Notes: generated from the letters alone by a model not told the origin. 15,909 nt of DNA from Bryobacterales bacterium (GCA_025456495.1 JALOKO010000025.1:1-15909); one strand, 5' to 3'; counted from the stretch's first letter, positions 7,861-14,295 are shown. Made by a program: numbers and translations.

Positions 7861-9252
7861 TTGAGCGCAGCTGTAATGCCAGCTAGCCGCGGGCCAGCGG
7901 GCAGGCCGAATGTGGGCCTGCCTGATTGGGCGGCCCGGGGGAATTGGACCCCCATGCCCAACGCTTTCTTTACCCACGTCATGCGGGCCTGCAGCCAGTT
8001 CGAGCAGGCCGTGCTCGCGCTGGTGCTGTTTCGCACCGCAGGCGATGCCCAGCGCGGCCGCCCCACATGGGTCAGACTTTCCGAAGAGCAGCTGGCCAAA
8101 CACCTGGACGGGCACCCCAACGGCATCAGCCGCGCGATCGGGAACCTCGAGGAGATGGGCGCGATTGAATCGCGCCGCGTGGGCCGCGCAAAGGAGTACC
8201 GCGCGGTGGTGGAGGCGTGGGATAAGCTGGCCCCACGGACGCCACGCAAGATCGAGCCGAAGCGGTCGGTGGCCGCACTCGCAGAAGACCTGCCCGTCGC
8301 CGCCCTGCGCGAAAACGCACCCGCCGAAGTGGCGCCCGCCGCGGATCCTACTGTGTTCGTCATTCTGCCCGGCGAAAAGTCCAAGAGAGCGCTGCGGGAG
8401 GTCTGCCCCGCCGGTGATGGCTGCTGCCTGGTGCAAGCCCATGCGGCGAACAAACCGGGAACGATTCCCACACTTGAGTGTGGTGATCGTTCGCCTTCCA
8501 TTCTCCCTGTGGCGAACAAACAGGGAATGATTCCCACACTGGAGTGTGGTGATCGTTCGCCAGATGTTCGCCCTGTGGACGACGGCGATGGTGTACCGGT
8601 GTTGCTGAATGGGGATTTCCAGGAGTTTTACGCGTTGATCGATGGCCTACTGAGTGCCAAGCTGGCGCAGCAGCCACCGATGGCGATCCTGGAGACGCAG
8701 TTCGCGCGGATGAAAGCGGCGGATGTGCCGCTGGATTACCTGGAGACGCGGCTGCGGCTGCGGCTGCCGAAGTTCCGCAGCTACGGGCTACTGGAACACG
8801 TGGTATCGGACTGCATCGCGGCGGTGCAGCAAGCGCGGGCCAGCGGGGAGCAGGCGCGGCAGCGCCGGGCGGAAGGTCGCGGCGGCGCGGTGGATGCGGT
8901 GGAGATCCGCAAGCAACTGCGGGCGCAGGCGGTGCAACTGCCGGCGGATCCAGCGTACAGCGAGGTGCAGGGGCTGCTGCACCAGGCGGCGGATGATGCG
9001 GAGCGGCACGCTGAGGATATCGTGCACCTGGACATGCACCTGGAGAACGTGGAAACGGCGCTGGCGAATGTCGCCGAGGAAACGCTGACGGCGAAACAAC
9101 GGGCGGATGTGGAATCGGCGGTGGAGCGCGAGGTTAGACCGCACCGCGACCGGATGGCGGCTCCGCAATTCGCCGCTCTGCGTGCGCAGGTGTTCCGCGC
9201 GCAGCTATTCGCGCACCTGGGACTGCCGCGCATCCGGCTACTGTGGGCCTAG
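7861..9252 (+). CDS. Winged-helix phage replication (O-like) protein
   Basis: The TTG start at 7861 is chosen for AAGGAGG five bases before it and gives 463 residues. Residues about 31-118 (from PMPNAFFTHV to KEYRAVVEAW) look like a phage replication-O or MarR-like winged helix: LSEEQLAKHLDGHPNGISRA is the helix-turn-helix and IESRRVGRAKEYR the wing. Residues 124-195 are a low-complexity Pro/Ala linker. Residues 196-234 are encoded by two copies of a 51-base palindromic element giving IPTLECGDRSP twice. The rest (about 250-463) is a mainly helical, charged segment, with long stretches likely to form coiled coils (QLPADPAYSEVQGLLHQAAD and onwards). The role, binding an origin and starting element replication, is inferred from the domain and first position in the early block. 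It could instead be a transcription regulator. Confidence 0.7.
   Translation: MSAAVMPASRGPAGRPNVGLPDWAARGNWTPMPNAFFTHVMRACSQFEQAVLALVLFRTAGDAQRGRPTWVRLSEEQLAKHLDGHPNGISRAIGNLEEMGAIESRRVGRAKEYRAVVEAWDKLAPRTPRKIEPKRSVAALAEDLPVAALRENAPAEVAPAADPTVFVILPGEKSKRALREVCPAGDGCCLVQAHAANKPGTIPTLECGDRSPSILPVANKQGMIPTLECGDRSPDVRPVDDGDGVPVLLNGDFQEFYALIDGLLSAKLAQQPPMAILETQFARMKAADVPLDYLETRLRLRLPKFRSYGLLEHVVSDCIAAVQQARASGEQARQRRAEGRGGAVDAVEIRKQLRAQAVQLPADPAYSEVQGLLHQAADDAERHAEDIVHLDMHLENVETALANVAEETLTAKQRADVESAVEREVRPHRDRMAAPQFAALRAQVFRAQLFAHLGLPRIRLLWA
8445..8495 (+). repeat. 51-base palindromic element, copy 1 (inside the replication-like gene)
   Basis: The unit is bounded by a perfect 7-bp inverted repeat, GGCGAAC and GTTCGCC. 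Inside lie two further hairpins, GGGAA-CGA-TTCCC and ACACT-TG-AGTGT, the second extendable by two G-C pairs shared with the first. The single strand could therefore fold as a three-way junction. The second copy begins 66 bases downstream with 48 of 51 identical bases. Confidence 0.85.
8511..8561 (+). repeat. 51-base palindromic element, copy 2 (inside the replication-like gene)
   Basis: Differs from copy 1 at only three places (unit positions 12, 18 and 31). All three fall outside the paired arms, leaving every stem intact. It keeps the reading frame, encoding the same IPTLECGDRSP. The spacer plus unit is 66 bases, a multiple of three, so duplication keeps the gene open. Confidence 0.85.
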
Positions 9253-9259
9253 GAGGGGC

Positions 9260-9376
9260 ATGCCGCTGGTGTTATGGGTTTGTGGTGTGGGGACCGTCAC
9301 GCTGTGGGTGGTGCTGATCCGCTTGGCGTGGCAAGACATGGCTGATCGAAAAAAAGGAGGCGTGGATCCACAATGA
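9260..9376 (+). CDS. Small single-span membrane protein (38 residues)
   Basis: ATG 9260 follows AGGAGG (9251-9256) by three bases, a short but usable distance, eight bases after the stop of the replication-like gene. The product begins MPLVLWVCGVGTVTLWVVLI, one hydrophobic span of about 20 residues, then the charged tail RLAWQDMADRKKGGVDPQ. Its stop overlaps the next start as ATGA (9373-9376), showing translational coupling and supporting it as a real gene. The topology suggests N-out/C-in. No family recognised. Small holin-like or membrane-anchoring proteins look like this, but its place beside replication-like genes does not favour lysis. Confidence 0.6.
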   Translation: MPLVLWVCGVGTVTLWVVLIRLAWQDMADRKKGGVDPQ

Positions 9377-9576
9377 TTACGCGCGCGGGGGTGGGGAAGG
9401 TTTTGGATACGGAGGTCATGAGTGACGCGCTTCCCTGCCCCCGCTGCATCGCGCCCGTGCGACACGGGATGCTGCGCTGGCTGCGGGAACGCCGCGGGGC
9501 GCGGGAACGGCGTCAAAAACAGAGCGTGCTGGCGGGGCTGGCGCGCAAAGAAGGGAGGCAAGGCAGTGCTTCATGA
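9373..9576 (+). CDS. Small basic protein with one CxxC (possible zinc knuckle)
   Basis: The ATGA overlap with the upstream gene and AAGGAGG (9354-9360) favour ATG 9373, giving 67 residues. An in-frame ATG at 9418 (MSDALPCPRCIAPVRHG) with GGAGG two bases upstream would give a compact 52-residue version starting just before the CPRC motif. The C-terminus is strongly basic (WLRERRGARERRQKQS), suggesting nucleic-acid binding. With only one CxxC, zinc binding would need His residues or a dimer. Function unknown. It overlaps the next gene by 11 bases. Confidence 0.6.
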   Translation: MITRAGVGKVLDTEVMSDALPCPRCIAPVRHGMLRWLRERRGARERRQKQSVLAGLARKEGRQGSAS

Positions 9577-9970
9577 TGATCGGGTATTCGAACTGATGGA
9601 GGCGGCTGCGGCTGCGGGGAACGCGATCGGGTCCACCGGATCCAGCGTGTTCGATTTTTTAGCCGACGCGCAGAGCGGTGGCGTGGTGGCGTATGCCCCG
9701 CTGGTGGAACTGACGGATGAGGACGCGGATCGGCTGCTGGCCTGGATTCGTGGCTGTGCCCAGGTGGCGCATCACACGGGTGATGTGGACTGGCTGACCG
9801 GGCAGGCTGTGTTGTGGCTGTGTGAGGCGCGGGCGGCGCGTCAGCAGGGGCAGCGTGGCCAGGCTGTACTGAAGGCGCGGCTGGCGGAAAGCGCGGCGGC
9901 GCTGCTGGCGCGGGCCTTCAGTGGCATGGACTCGCGCGGTGCACTGGATGAGATCGAGAGGTGGCGGTAA
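9566..9970 (+). CDS. Phage-like hypothetical protein (134 residues)
   Basis: The GTG at 9566 is preceded by AGGGAGG eight bases away and gives MLHDDRVFELMEAAAAAGNA; the frame stays open upstream to 9422, but that part is a shadow of the neighbouring gene. The protein is Ala-rich and helical, acidic in the middle (ELTDEDADRLLAWIRG) and basic and Gln-rich later (CEARAARQQGQRGQAVLKAR). No domain recognised. Its stop TAA overlaps the next ATG as TAATG (9968-9972). Position within the coupled early run suggests an accessory phage protein; nothing more can be claimed. Confidence 0.65.
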   Translation: MLHDDRVFELMEAAAAAGNAIGSTGSSVFDFLADAQSGGVVAYAPLVELTDEDADRLLAWIRGCAQVAHHTGDVDWLTGQAVLWLCEARAARQQGQRGQAVLKARLAESAAALLARAFSGMDSRGALDEIERWR

Positions 9971-10176
9971 TGGCGCAACCCCAGCGGGCAACGCTCACGG
10001 TCCTCGGTGAGGACGGCAGCGACGATGTAGCGATCCAGGTGGACTTCGACCCACCGATGGATCGCAAGCGGGTGTCCGCCGTGGCCTACCTGGCATCGAT
10101 CGCCCTGGCCGCGATGCAGGCGGAAGCGGACGGGTTCGCGGTGGACAAGGTGCGGGTGGCTGGGGGCGGAGGATGA
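9970..10176 (+). CDS. Small hypothetical protein (68 residues)
   Basis: ATG 9970 overlaps the upstream TAA by one base and has GAGAGG eight bases before it; an in-frame GTG at 9961 is less well placed. The product looks like a small alpha/beta fold, with strands (RATLTVLGEDGSDDVAIQVD) then a helix (VAYLASIALAAMQAEAD), and ends in a short glycine tail. No family recognised. The stop overlaps the next start as ATGA (10173-10176). Confidence 0.65.
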   Translation: MAQPQRATLTVLGEDGSDDVAIQVDFDPPMDRKRVSAVAYLASIALAAMQAEADGFAVDKVRVAGGGG

Positions 10177-10640
10177 GCCCGGTGGCGGACCTGGTGATGC
10201 GGCGCGAGCTGGAGCGGTGCGACTTGGAGCAAGCGCTGATCCAGCAACGCGCGGATGTGTTGGCGGGTACGGCACCGGCCTTCCTTGTGGCAATGGGAAT
10301 CAATGATTGGGATCTGGAGCGCGCGGCGATTCTGCGCGAAGCGGATCCAGCGAGATGGCCTTATCTGTGGACCTGGAATCGTTACCTCGCCAGGTACCGC
10401 GGGTGGCCCTGCCGCGTGCGCGTTCGCGGCAGTCTAAATTCCGCGCTGGTTGTGTTTCCGGATGGCTACCAGGTGGTGACCAGCCGGAACGGCCTGCGCA
10501 AGCGAGATACCCAAACGACGGTGGGGGCGAATCATTTGGGGCGGCAGGGTGTGCCAGTCCGGGGAGCTACGGGGAATCCGGACCATGTACCCGTCCACGG
10601 GGGCGCCGGGGCAGCCTGGTGCAGGAGAGGCCAAGCGTAG
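10173..10640 (+). CDS. Phage-like hypothetical protein (155 residues)
   Basis: ATG 10173 overlaps the upstream TGA, with GGAGG just before it. Residues 1-110 look folded: a helical acidic N-terminus (VMRRELERCDLEQALIQQRA), a Trp-rich middle (WPYLWTWNRYLARYRGWPCR) and a short strand region ending FPDGYQVVTSR. The final 45 residues are Gly- and basic-rich and may be disordered. No known domain. The 131 bases downstream hold strong inverted repeats rather than a coupled gene, so this is probably the last gene of one transcription unit. Confidence 0.6.
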   Translation: MSPVADLVMRRELERCDLEQALIQQRADVLAGTAPAFLVAMGINDWDLERAAILREADPARWPYLWTWNRYLARYRGWPCRVRVRGSLNSALVVFPDGYQVVTSRNGLRKRDTQTTVGANHLGRQGVPVRGATGNPDHVPVHGGAGAAWCRRGQA

Positions 10641-10680
10641 CGCCGCCCTTCCCGGCGAGTGCTGGGGAGTTCGCCTGTAA

Positions 10681-10747
10681 GGGGCAGCCGGAGAGGTGGA
10701 TCGGCTGCCCCGCTTAGTGGAAGCAGGGCCAAACGCCCTGCTTCCAC
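10681..10747 (+). terminator. Two adjacent perfect hairpins, candidate terminator or processing site
   Basis: GGGGCAGCC (10681-10689) pairs perfectly with GGCTGCCCC (10703-10711). Six bases later GTGGAAGCAGGGC (10717-10729) pairs perfectly, 13 bp, with GCCCTGCTTCCAC (10735-10747) around the loop CAAAC. No T-run follows, so intrinsic termination is not certain; an RNase site, an mRNA-stabilising structure or a protein-binding site are alternatives. They fill most of the gap between the genes ending at 10640 and starting at 10778. Confidence 0.5.
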
Positions 10748-10777
10748 GCATAACAACGAATACGAAAGGATATGCAA

Positions 10778-11044
10778 ATGCCAGAGGCAGATGGCAAGCG
10801 AAGCGCGGCGATTGACCGCGAGATCGACGTGCTGCGGCGCTACTTCGCGCTGCGAGAAGCGGACCCGGCGCTGGCGCCGGTGTACAACCATGGGTTGCCG
10901 GAGTTCCACTATCGGTTGGACGGCAGGGTGCGGACACTGAGGCAATTGTCTTGCCGGGTACGCTATCTGGAAGCAGCAGCGGCCCGTGCGGCCCGCGTGC
11001 GGGCCTGGCTGTCTACGCCGAGGCCGCGAAAGGCGCTGGCGTGA
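10778..11044 (+). CDS. Small helical hypothetical protein (88 residues)
   Basis: ATG 10778 lies seven bases after AAAGGA, whereas the in-frame ATG at 10772 lies only one base after it; this decides the start. The sequence MPEADGKRSAAIDREIDVLR, then YFALREADPALAPVYN, and an Arg/Ala-rich C-terminal half (LEAAAARAARVRAW) suggest two helices, possibly a coiled coil, around HYRLDGRVRTLRQL. No domain recognised. It is the first gene after the 10681-10747 hairpins and starts the second coupled run. Its stop shares a base with the next start (TGATG). Confidence 0.6.
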   Translation: MPEADGKRSAAIDREIDVLRRYFALREADPALAPVYNHGLPEFHYRLDGRVRTLRQLSCRVRYLEAAAARAARVRAWLSTPRPRKALA

Positions 11045-11682
11045 TGAACCATCCAGAATCCATCGCGTCGGCCATGCGTGGTGTGGTGGCCCGCATCGAT
11101 GAGCGGATCGCGAAGTTGCTGCAGCTTCGCGAGCTACTGCAGGATGAGGCACTAGCGGCGGATCTTCCGCTGCTGTGGCCAAGCTACGGCGGCAAGATGA
11201 TGATTACCGGGCTGCAGGACTCGAAGGCGCTAGCTGGGCTTGTGGGGATGGAATGGGGCAAGCCCTGGTGGGATAAGGTCAGCACTGCGATCGCGAAGGG
11301 GTACCTGGCGCGGATTGCGAACGGGCACCTGGACCTGACGGCGAAGGGCTGGGATTGGCTGAAGCTGAAGCACCCGGTGAACGTGCAGCCACCCGCGCCG
11401 CACGCCTCCGCGCTGGGAGAAAAACAGGAAGTAGTGCAGCCAGCCCCCGTTTCCGATGCGCCGCCGCCCGCGCCGCACGCGAAGGTGCGGCAGCCACTAT
11501 CTGGGGTGTACGCGATCGTGGTGGCGGCTGTGCGTAGCGGCCGCACCACAGAGGAGCGGCTATGGACGCACCCGGAGCTGATTGACACGTGCCCGGGCGA
11601 GCTGGAGCGCGTGGTGCGTCTGCTGGTGCGGCAAGGCCACCTGGTGGAGAACCCGGACCGGACGCTGGGGGTGCCCGAATGA
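11044..11682 (+). CDS. Hypothetical protein with two winged-helix-like regions (212 residues)
   Basis: ATG 11044 overlaps the previous TGA by one base; upstream in-frame sequence back to 10951 belongs to the previous gene's shadow. An N-terminal helix pair (about 10-40) precedes residues 41-110, where LQDSKALAGLVGMEWGKPWW, then VSTAIAKGYLARI and LDLTAKGWDWLKLK resemble a winged helix. Residues 111-150 are a Pro/Ala linker. Residues 153-212 (GVYAIVVAAVRSGRTTEERL to VVRLLVRQGHLVENPD) form a second winged-helix-like unit. The two-wing arrangement suggests DNA binding, but no family is recognised. The stop overlaps the next start as ATGA. Confidence 0.65.
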   Translation: MNHPESIASAMRGVVARIDERIAKLLQLRELLQDEALAADLPLLWPSYGGKMMITGLQDSKALAGLVGMEWGKPWWDKVSTAIAKGYLARIANGHLDLTAKGWDWLKLKHPVNVQPPAPHASALGEKQEVVQPAPVSDAPPPAPHAKVRQPLSGVYAIVVAAVRSGRTTEERLWTHPELIDTCPGELERVVRLLVRQGHLVENPDRTLGVPE

Positions 11683-12020
11683 GCGGGCCGATCCTGAGCT
11701 TCGAGTGCGCGGGCCTGGCGGCGATCGTGGTGTTGCAGCGCCGACGTGGTTGCTGGGCCCTCGGGTGGGCGTGGGAATGTGACCATGACCTCGCGGGTAG
11801 CGGCTACGGACAAGAGTACGCGGACCGCGCGCAGGCTATCTGCGCCGGGGTGCGCGAGCTGCTGCGCAGCCTCGACGCGGCGGATCCGCTGAGGCGCAAT
11901 CCGGCGGTAACTGGCGTGGCGCGGCAGCGGATGGATCGCATCCGGAAGTGGGCGAAGCAGTTGGCGGACCAGCACCGGCCCGTGGCTCAGGCGATGAGCT
12001 TGTTTGGGGGTGGGGCGTGA
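11679..12020 (+). CDS. Hypothetical protein (113 residues)
   Basis: ATG 11679 overlaps the preceding TGA by ATGA. An N-terminal stretch with strands (LSFECAGLAAIVVLQRRRG) and an aromatic segment (WALGWAWECDHDL) leads to helical, basic sequence (ADRAQAICAGVRELLRSLDA and RMDRIRKWAKQLADQH). Two cysteines are not spaced as a metal site. No domain recognised. The coupling on both sides supports a real gene of the early run. Confidence 0.6.
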   Translation: MSGPILSFECAGLAAIVVLQRRRGCWALGWAWECDHDLAGSGYGQEYADRAQAICAGVRELLRSLDAADPLRRNPAVTGVARQRMDRIRKWAKQLADQHRPVAQAMSLFGGGA

Positions 12021-12100
12021 CGCTGGACTTCCACTTGATGTTGTTCGCGCTGGTTCTGGCGATCAGTGCACTGACCCTCGCGATCGGGAGGCGCAGATGA
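12017..12100 (+). CDS. Very small membrane protein (27 residues)
   Basis: GTG 12017 overlaps the upstream stop as GTGA, and the stop TGA (12098-12100) overlaps the next ATG as ATGA. The product MTLDFHLMLFALVLAISALT, then LAIGRRR, is one hydrophobic helix of about 19 residues with a basic C-terminus, so N-out/C-in is expected. No ribosome site of its own is evident (the GGGGTGGGG before it is weak), so translation would depend on coupling. Its perfect fit between two stop/start overlaps is the main argument. Function unknown. Confidence 0.5.
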   Translation: MTLDFHLMLFALVLAISALTLAIGRRR

Positions 12101-12255
12101 TTGGACTACTGTGGGACTTCGGTGTGCTGCTGGTCTACGGTTTCGCCATGATGCACCTGGGCCGGTGGTACTTCGCGCGGCGGGCCGCGGAGCGTGAGCG
12201 GCGCGCGCTGCAGCGGGCGGCGCAACGATGGGGCCAGGCGCAGGGGGTGCGGTAG
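12097..12255 (+). CDS. Small membrane protein with a basic cytoplasmic tail (52 residues)
   Basis: ATG 12097 overlaps the previous TGA and has GGGAGG about seven bases upstream. The hydrophobic span MIGLLWDFGVLLVYGFAMMH is followed by an Arg/Gln-rich tail (WYFARRAAERERRALQRAAQ) that is probably a helix in the cytoplasm. It follows another single-span protein, so the two could act as a pair. Two-gene membrane sets occur in phage lysis (holin/antiholin), but no endolysin or spanin is nearby. The stop TAG ends one base before the HNH start. Confidence 0.6.
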   Translation: MIGLLWDFGVLLVYGFAMMHLGRWYFARRAAERERRALQRAAQRWGQAQGVR

Positions 12256-12256
12256 G

Positions 12257-12766
12257 ATGCCGATCCGCCCGCACCTGCGCAAGTTCTACCGGGGGGCCGC
12301 GTGGGCCGCGGTTCGGGCACGCATCCTGCAGCGCGCCGCGCACGGCTGTGAGCGGTGCGGGAAGCCGAACCACGCGGTGGTGACGGTGATGCGCGATGGG
12401 ACGGGGCGCTGGTGCGGTGGGGTGAGGGATGGCTGGCGGGATGGGGAGGGGCGGCCGACGGCGCGCCCTACGCTGGTCGCACTGGCGGAGGCGCGGCAGG
12501 TGCGCGTGGTGCTGACGATCGCGCACCTGAATCACCTGGCTGGGGACGATCGGGACGAGAACCTCCAGGCACTATGCCAGCGATGCCACCTGGCCCACGA
12601 TCAGCGGTGGCACCAGGCTCAGGCGCGGCGGACGCGGGCGGCGCGGGCTGGGCAGGCGTGGCTGATAGATGCGGCGCTGCCGGCGTCGGTAGAGGATGTA
12701 CGGGAGGATACCGATGGGGAAGTTCTGGAGAGCACTGACAGGTTTCGTGCGGAGGCTGCTGGGTAA
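12257..12766 (+). CDS. HNH endonuclease
   Basis: HNH enzymes cut DNA with a beta-beta-alpha metal fold. The 169-residue product from ATG 12257 has a zinc-type first pair, CERC (31-34), then after an unusually long gap LTIAHLNHLAGDDRDENL with the catalytic HLNH (90-93) and Asn102, then CQRCHLAH (107-114), completing the four-Cys zinc site and the last His. The stretch between CERC and HLNH (about 55 residues) is longer than the usual 15-25 and is Gly/Arg-rich. In phages an HNH protein beside terminase genes helps packaging; here it lies in the early block, so packaging, a homing or a defence role are all possible. Its end overlaps the next gene by 53 bases. Confidence 0.85.
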   Translation: MPIRPHLRKFYRGAAWAAVRARILQRAAHGCERCGKPNHAVVTVMRDGTGRWCGGVRDGWRDGEGRPTARPTLVALAEARQVRVVLTIAHLNHLAGDDRDENLQALCQRCHLAHDQRWHQAQARRTRAARAGQAWLIDAALPASVEDVREDTDGEVLESTDRFRAEAAG

Positions 12767-13088
12767 CAGCGCTCCGATGATGGAGCACCTGGTTGACCTG
12801 GCGCTGCCGATCGTGGCGCGGCTGGCCGAGGCCACGCGCGCGGAATCGGACGATGTACTGGTGGAACTGGCCCACAGCTACCGGCACCCGGAGGTGCTAG
12901 GCCCCGGCCGTTCGCGGAACGACATCCTGCGGGCGCTGGCGGTGGCTGTGCTGCGGGACGTGTCCGGGCTGCAGTTGCGCAGCCGCTGGTTCGAGGCAGC
13001 CATCGCGTTGGCGCTGGTGCGACGCCAGGTGGAAGACGAAGGAGAACCGGGACTTGCGCCTGGCGGTAGCACGCCGCACGCTGGCTAA
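12714..13088 (+). CDS. Small amphipathic phage-like protein (124 residues)
   Basis: ATG 12714 lies six bases after GGGAGG, deciding it over the in-frame ATG 12696. The product MGKFWRALTGFVRRLLGNSA, then MMEHLVDLALPIVARLAEAT, has an amphipathic membrane-surface-like N-terminal helix and a helical hydrophobic body; the end is Gly/Pro-rich. There is no clear full transmembrane span. It starts inside the HNH gene in another frame (53-base overlap) and ends tail-to-tail with the repressor, sharing four bases at 13085-13088. No family recognised. Confidence 0.6.
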   Translation: MGKFWRALTGFVRRLLGNSAPMMEHLVDLALPIVARLAEATRAESDDVLVELAHSYRHPEVLGPGRSRNDILRALAVAVLRDVSGLQLRSRWFEAAIALALVRRQVEDEGEPGLAPGGSTPHAG

Positions 13089-13546
13089 GCGGCGCGGATG
13101 CCGCGCAGTAGGGCGTATTCGTCCTGCAACACCTGTTCGATGGAGGCGGGGCATAGCCCGAAGCGCGCAGCCAGGTGACTGACGCTGGCGCCCTGCTGGT
13201 GCATCACCTGGATGCACTGCCCCAGGCGGTGTGGCTCGTTCGGCGCCAGGTGTGTGCCGCAGATGGGGCAGGAATCCACAACGGCAGCCGCGCCCACGAG
13301 GTGTAGTGTGTGGGCGTGGTGCGGATCGTGTTCTACTCCCAGCAGGTAATCTGGCGACACCTGGAATTGTTCACACAAGCGAAGGATGGTAGTCAGCAGC
13401 ACGTCGGCGCTGAATCCGGATTCCAACGTATGCAGGGTGGATCCGGCGATGCCTGTCTCACGGGCCAGGGCGCGCAGGGACAGGTGGTGCATGCTTCGAA
13501 GGGCGATGATGCGCCGCGGAAGAATCGACTTCAGGGTGTGCTGCAT
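13085..13546 (-). CDS. XRE-family repressor with zinc knuckle and second HTH-like region
   Basis: The 153-residue minus-strand product has an N-terminal helix-turn-helix at about 23-48 (LSLRALARETGIAGSTLHTL) followed by a DYLLGVEHD linker typical of XRE/Cro-cI repressors. In place of the LexA-like S24 peptidase domain that lambda-type repressors carry, it has CPICG (93-97) with His106 and Cys111, a probable zinc knuckle. A second helix-turn-helix-like stretch follows (GASVSHLAARFGLCPASIEQ, 119-138). The start is ATG 13546. There is no strong ribosome site, so leaderless or weak translation is possible. It is divergent from the sigma factor at 13675 across a 128-base operator region. Likely role: keep the element silent by repressing the sigma-factor promoter (inference). 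Induction by RecA-driven self-cleavage is not expected, because no peptidase domain is visible. Confidence 0.85.
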   Translation of the reverse strand: MQHTLKSILPRRIIALRSMHHLSLRALARETGIAGSTLHTLESGFSADVLLTTILRLCEQFQVSPDYLLGVEHDPHHAHTLHLVGAAAVVDSCPICGTHLAPNEPHRLGQCIQVMHQQGASVSHLAARFGLCPASIEQVLQDEYALLRGIRAA

Positions 13547-13622
13547 GGTTGGGCTCGGAATTGGGCTGCATTGCGGGCCTTGGTGTGTTCGGTGTGGCGG
13601 TGCGCCGTTCGGCGCGGCGAAA

Positions 13623-13673
13623 CAGACGGTAACGTCTGGAACATTTCCATGGGAATCTGTTACAGAGGTTACC
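13623..13673. promoter_or_regulatory. Operator region with nested inverted repeats between repressor and sigma factor
   Basis: CAGACG-GTAA-CGTCTG (13623-13638) is a perfect 6-bp inverted repeat. About two helical turns downstream lies TTCC-ATG-GGAA (13645-13655), flanked imperfectly by AACA and TGTT. GGTAAC (13628-13633) is also the reverse complement of GTTACC (13668-13673), just before the sigma-factor start. The position between the divergent repressor and sigma genes makes these the natural binding sites for the XRE repressor. No clear -10/-35 is seen for either gene. Confidence 0.55.
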
Positions 13674-13674
13674 C

Positions 13675-14295
13675 ATGCGCACCAGTTTACCCGCTTCGCA
13701 TCTTTCCCTCAAGACATTGGCAGTGCGACAGTTACGCGACCGCGTGGTGGCGCAGCATGCGCACGTGGTGGCGCCGATCGCGGCGGCACTGGCACGGCGG
13801 CTGCCGCCCAGCTTTGACGCTGCGGACTTGGCGGCGGTGGGCATGCTGGCTCTGGTGGAGTGCGCGCTAAAGGCAGCGGCGCTGGAGGCGGATCACCAGG
13901 CGGCGTATGTGCGCTGCCGGGTAAGGGGGGCGATGGTGGATAGTGTGAAGAGGGCGGCGTACCGGGATGGGACGCACCTCGAGTTGGTGGACGCGGCGCC
14001 GGTGGCGACGGCGGAGGCCTCGCCCGAGGACCTGGCCGCGAAGGCCCAACTGGAGGCGGTGGTGGCCGCGGCGCAGCGGGCGGTGCTGACGGAACGCCAG
14101 GCGCAGGTGCTGGCATTTCGACGGCAGGGCATGACTCAGAAACAAACAGGGGAAGCGATGGGCGGGCTGCGGCAGCCATCGGTGATGCAGCACGAACGGC
14201 GGGCGATTGAGAAGCTGCGCCAGGCGGTGGTGGCGATGCCGCGGCGCCCAGCGCTGGGCGCGCGCCTGCCACTGCGGCCGCCGCTGGCTGCCTAG
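13675..14295 (+). CDS. FliA/WhiG-like RNA polymerase sigma factor
   Basis: The 206-residue product from ATG 13675 (AGAGG six bases upstream) has sigma-70 region 2 features: LPPSFDAADLAAVGMLALVE (43-62), close to the PPSVDLDDLVQAG of FliA-type factors, and AYVRCRVRGAMVDSVKRAAY (77-96), close to FliA/SigB core-binding and -10 regions. A short low-complexity linker (106-135) leads to a region 4 HTH (LTERQAQVLAFRRQGMTQKQ, continuing to KLRQAV near 183). The element probably uses it to redirect host polymerase to its own promoters, after release from the divergent repressor (inference). Region 3 is hardly visible. A phage-specific anti-sigma or host-type sigma is possible, but the combined region 2 and 4 matches are good. 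Confidence 0.8.
   Translation: MRTSLPASHLSLKTLAVRQLRDRVVAQHAHVVAPIAAALARRLPPSFDAADLAAVGMLALVECALKAAALEADHQAAYVRCRVRGAMVDSVKRAAYRDGTHLELVDAAPVATAEASPEDLAAKAQLEAVVAAAQRAVLTERQAQVLAFRRQGMTQKQTGEAMGGLRQPSVMQHERRAIEKLRQAVVAMPRRPALGARLPLRPPLAA

Noticed and set aside
9422..9565. 48-residue N-terminal extension of the 9566 gene
   Set aside because: It lies entirely over the upstream small gene; GTG 9566 has AGGGAGG at a good distance.
13709..14272. 187-codon minus frame over the sigma factor
   Set aside because: Pro/Ala low complexity, a codon-periodicity shadow of the sigma gene.
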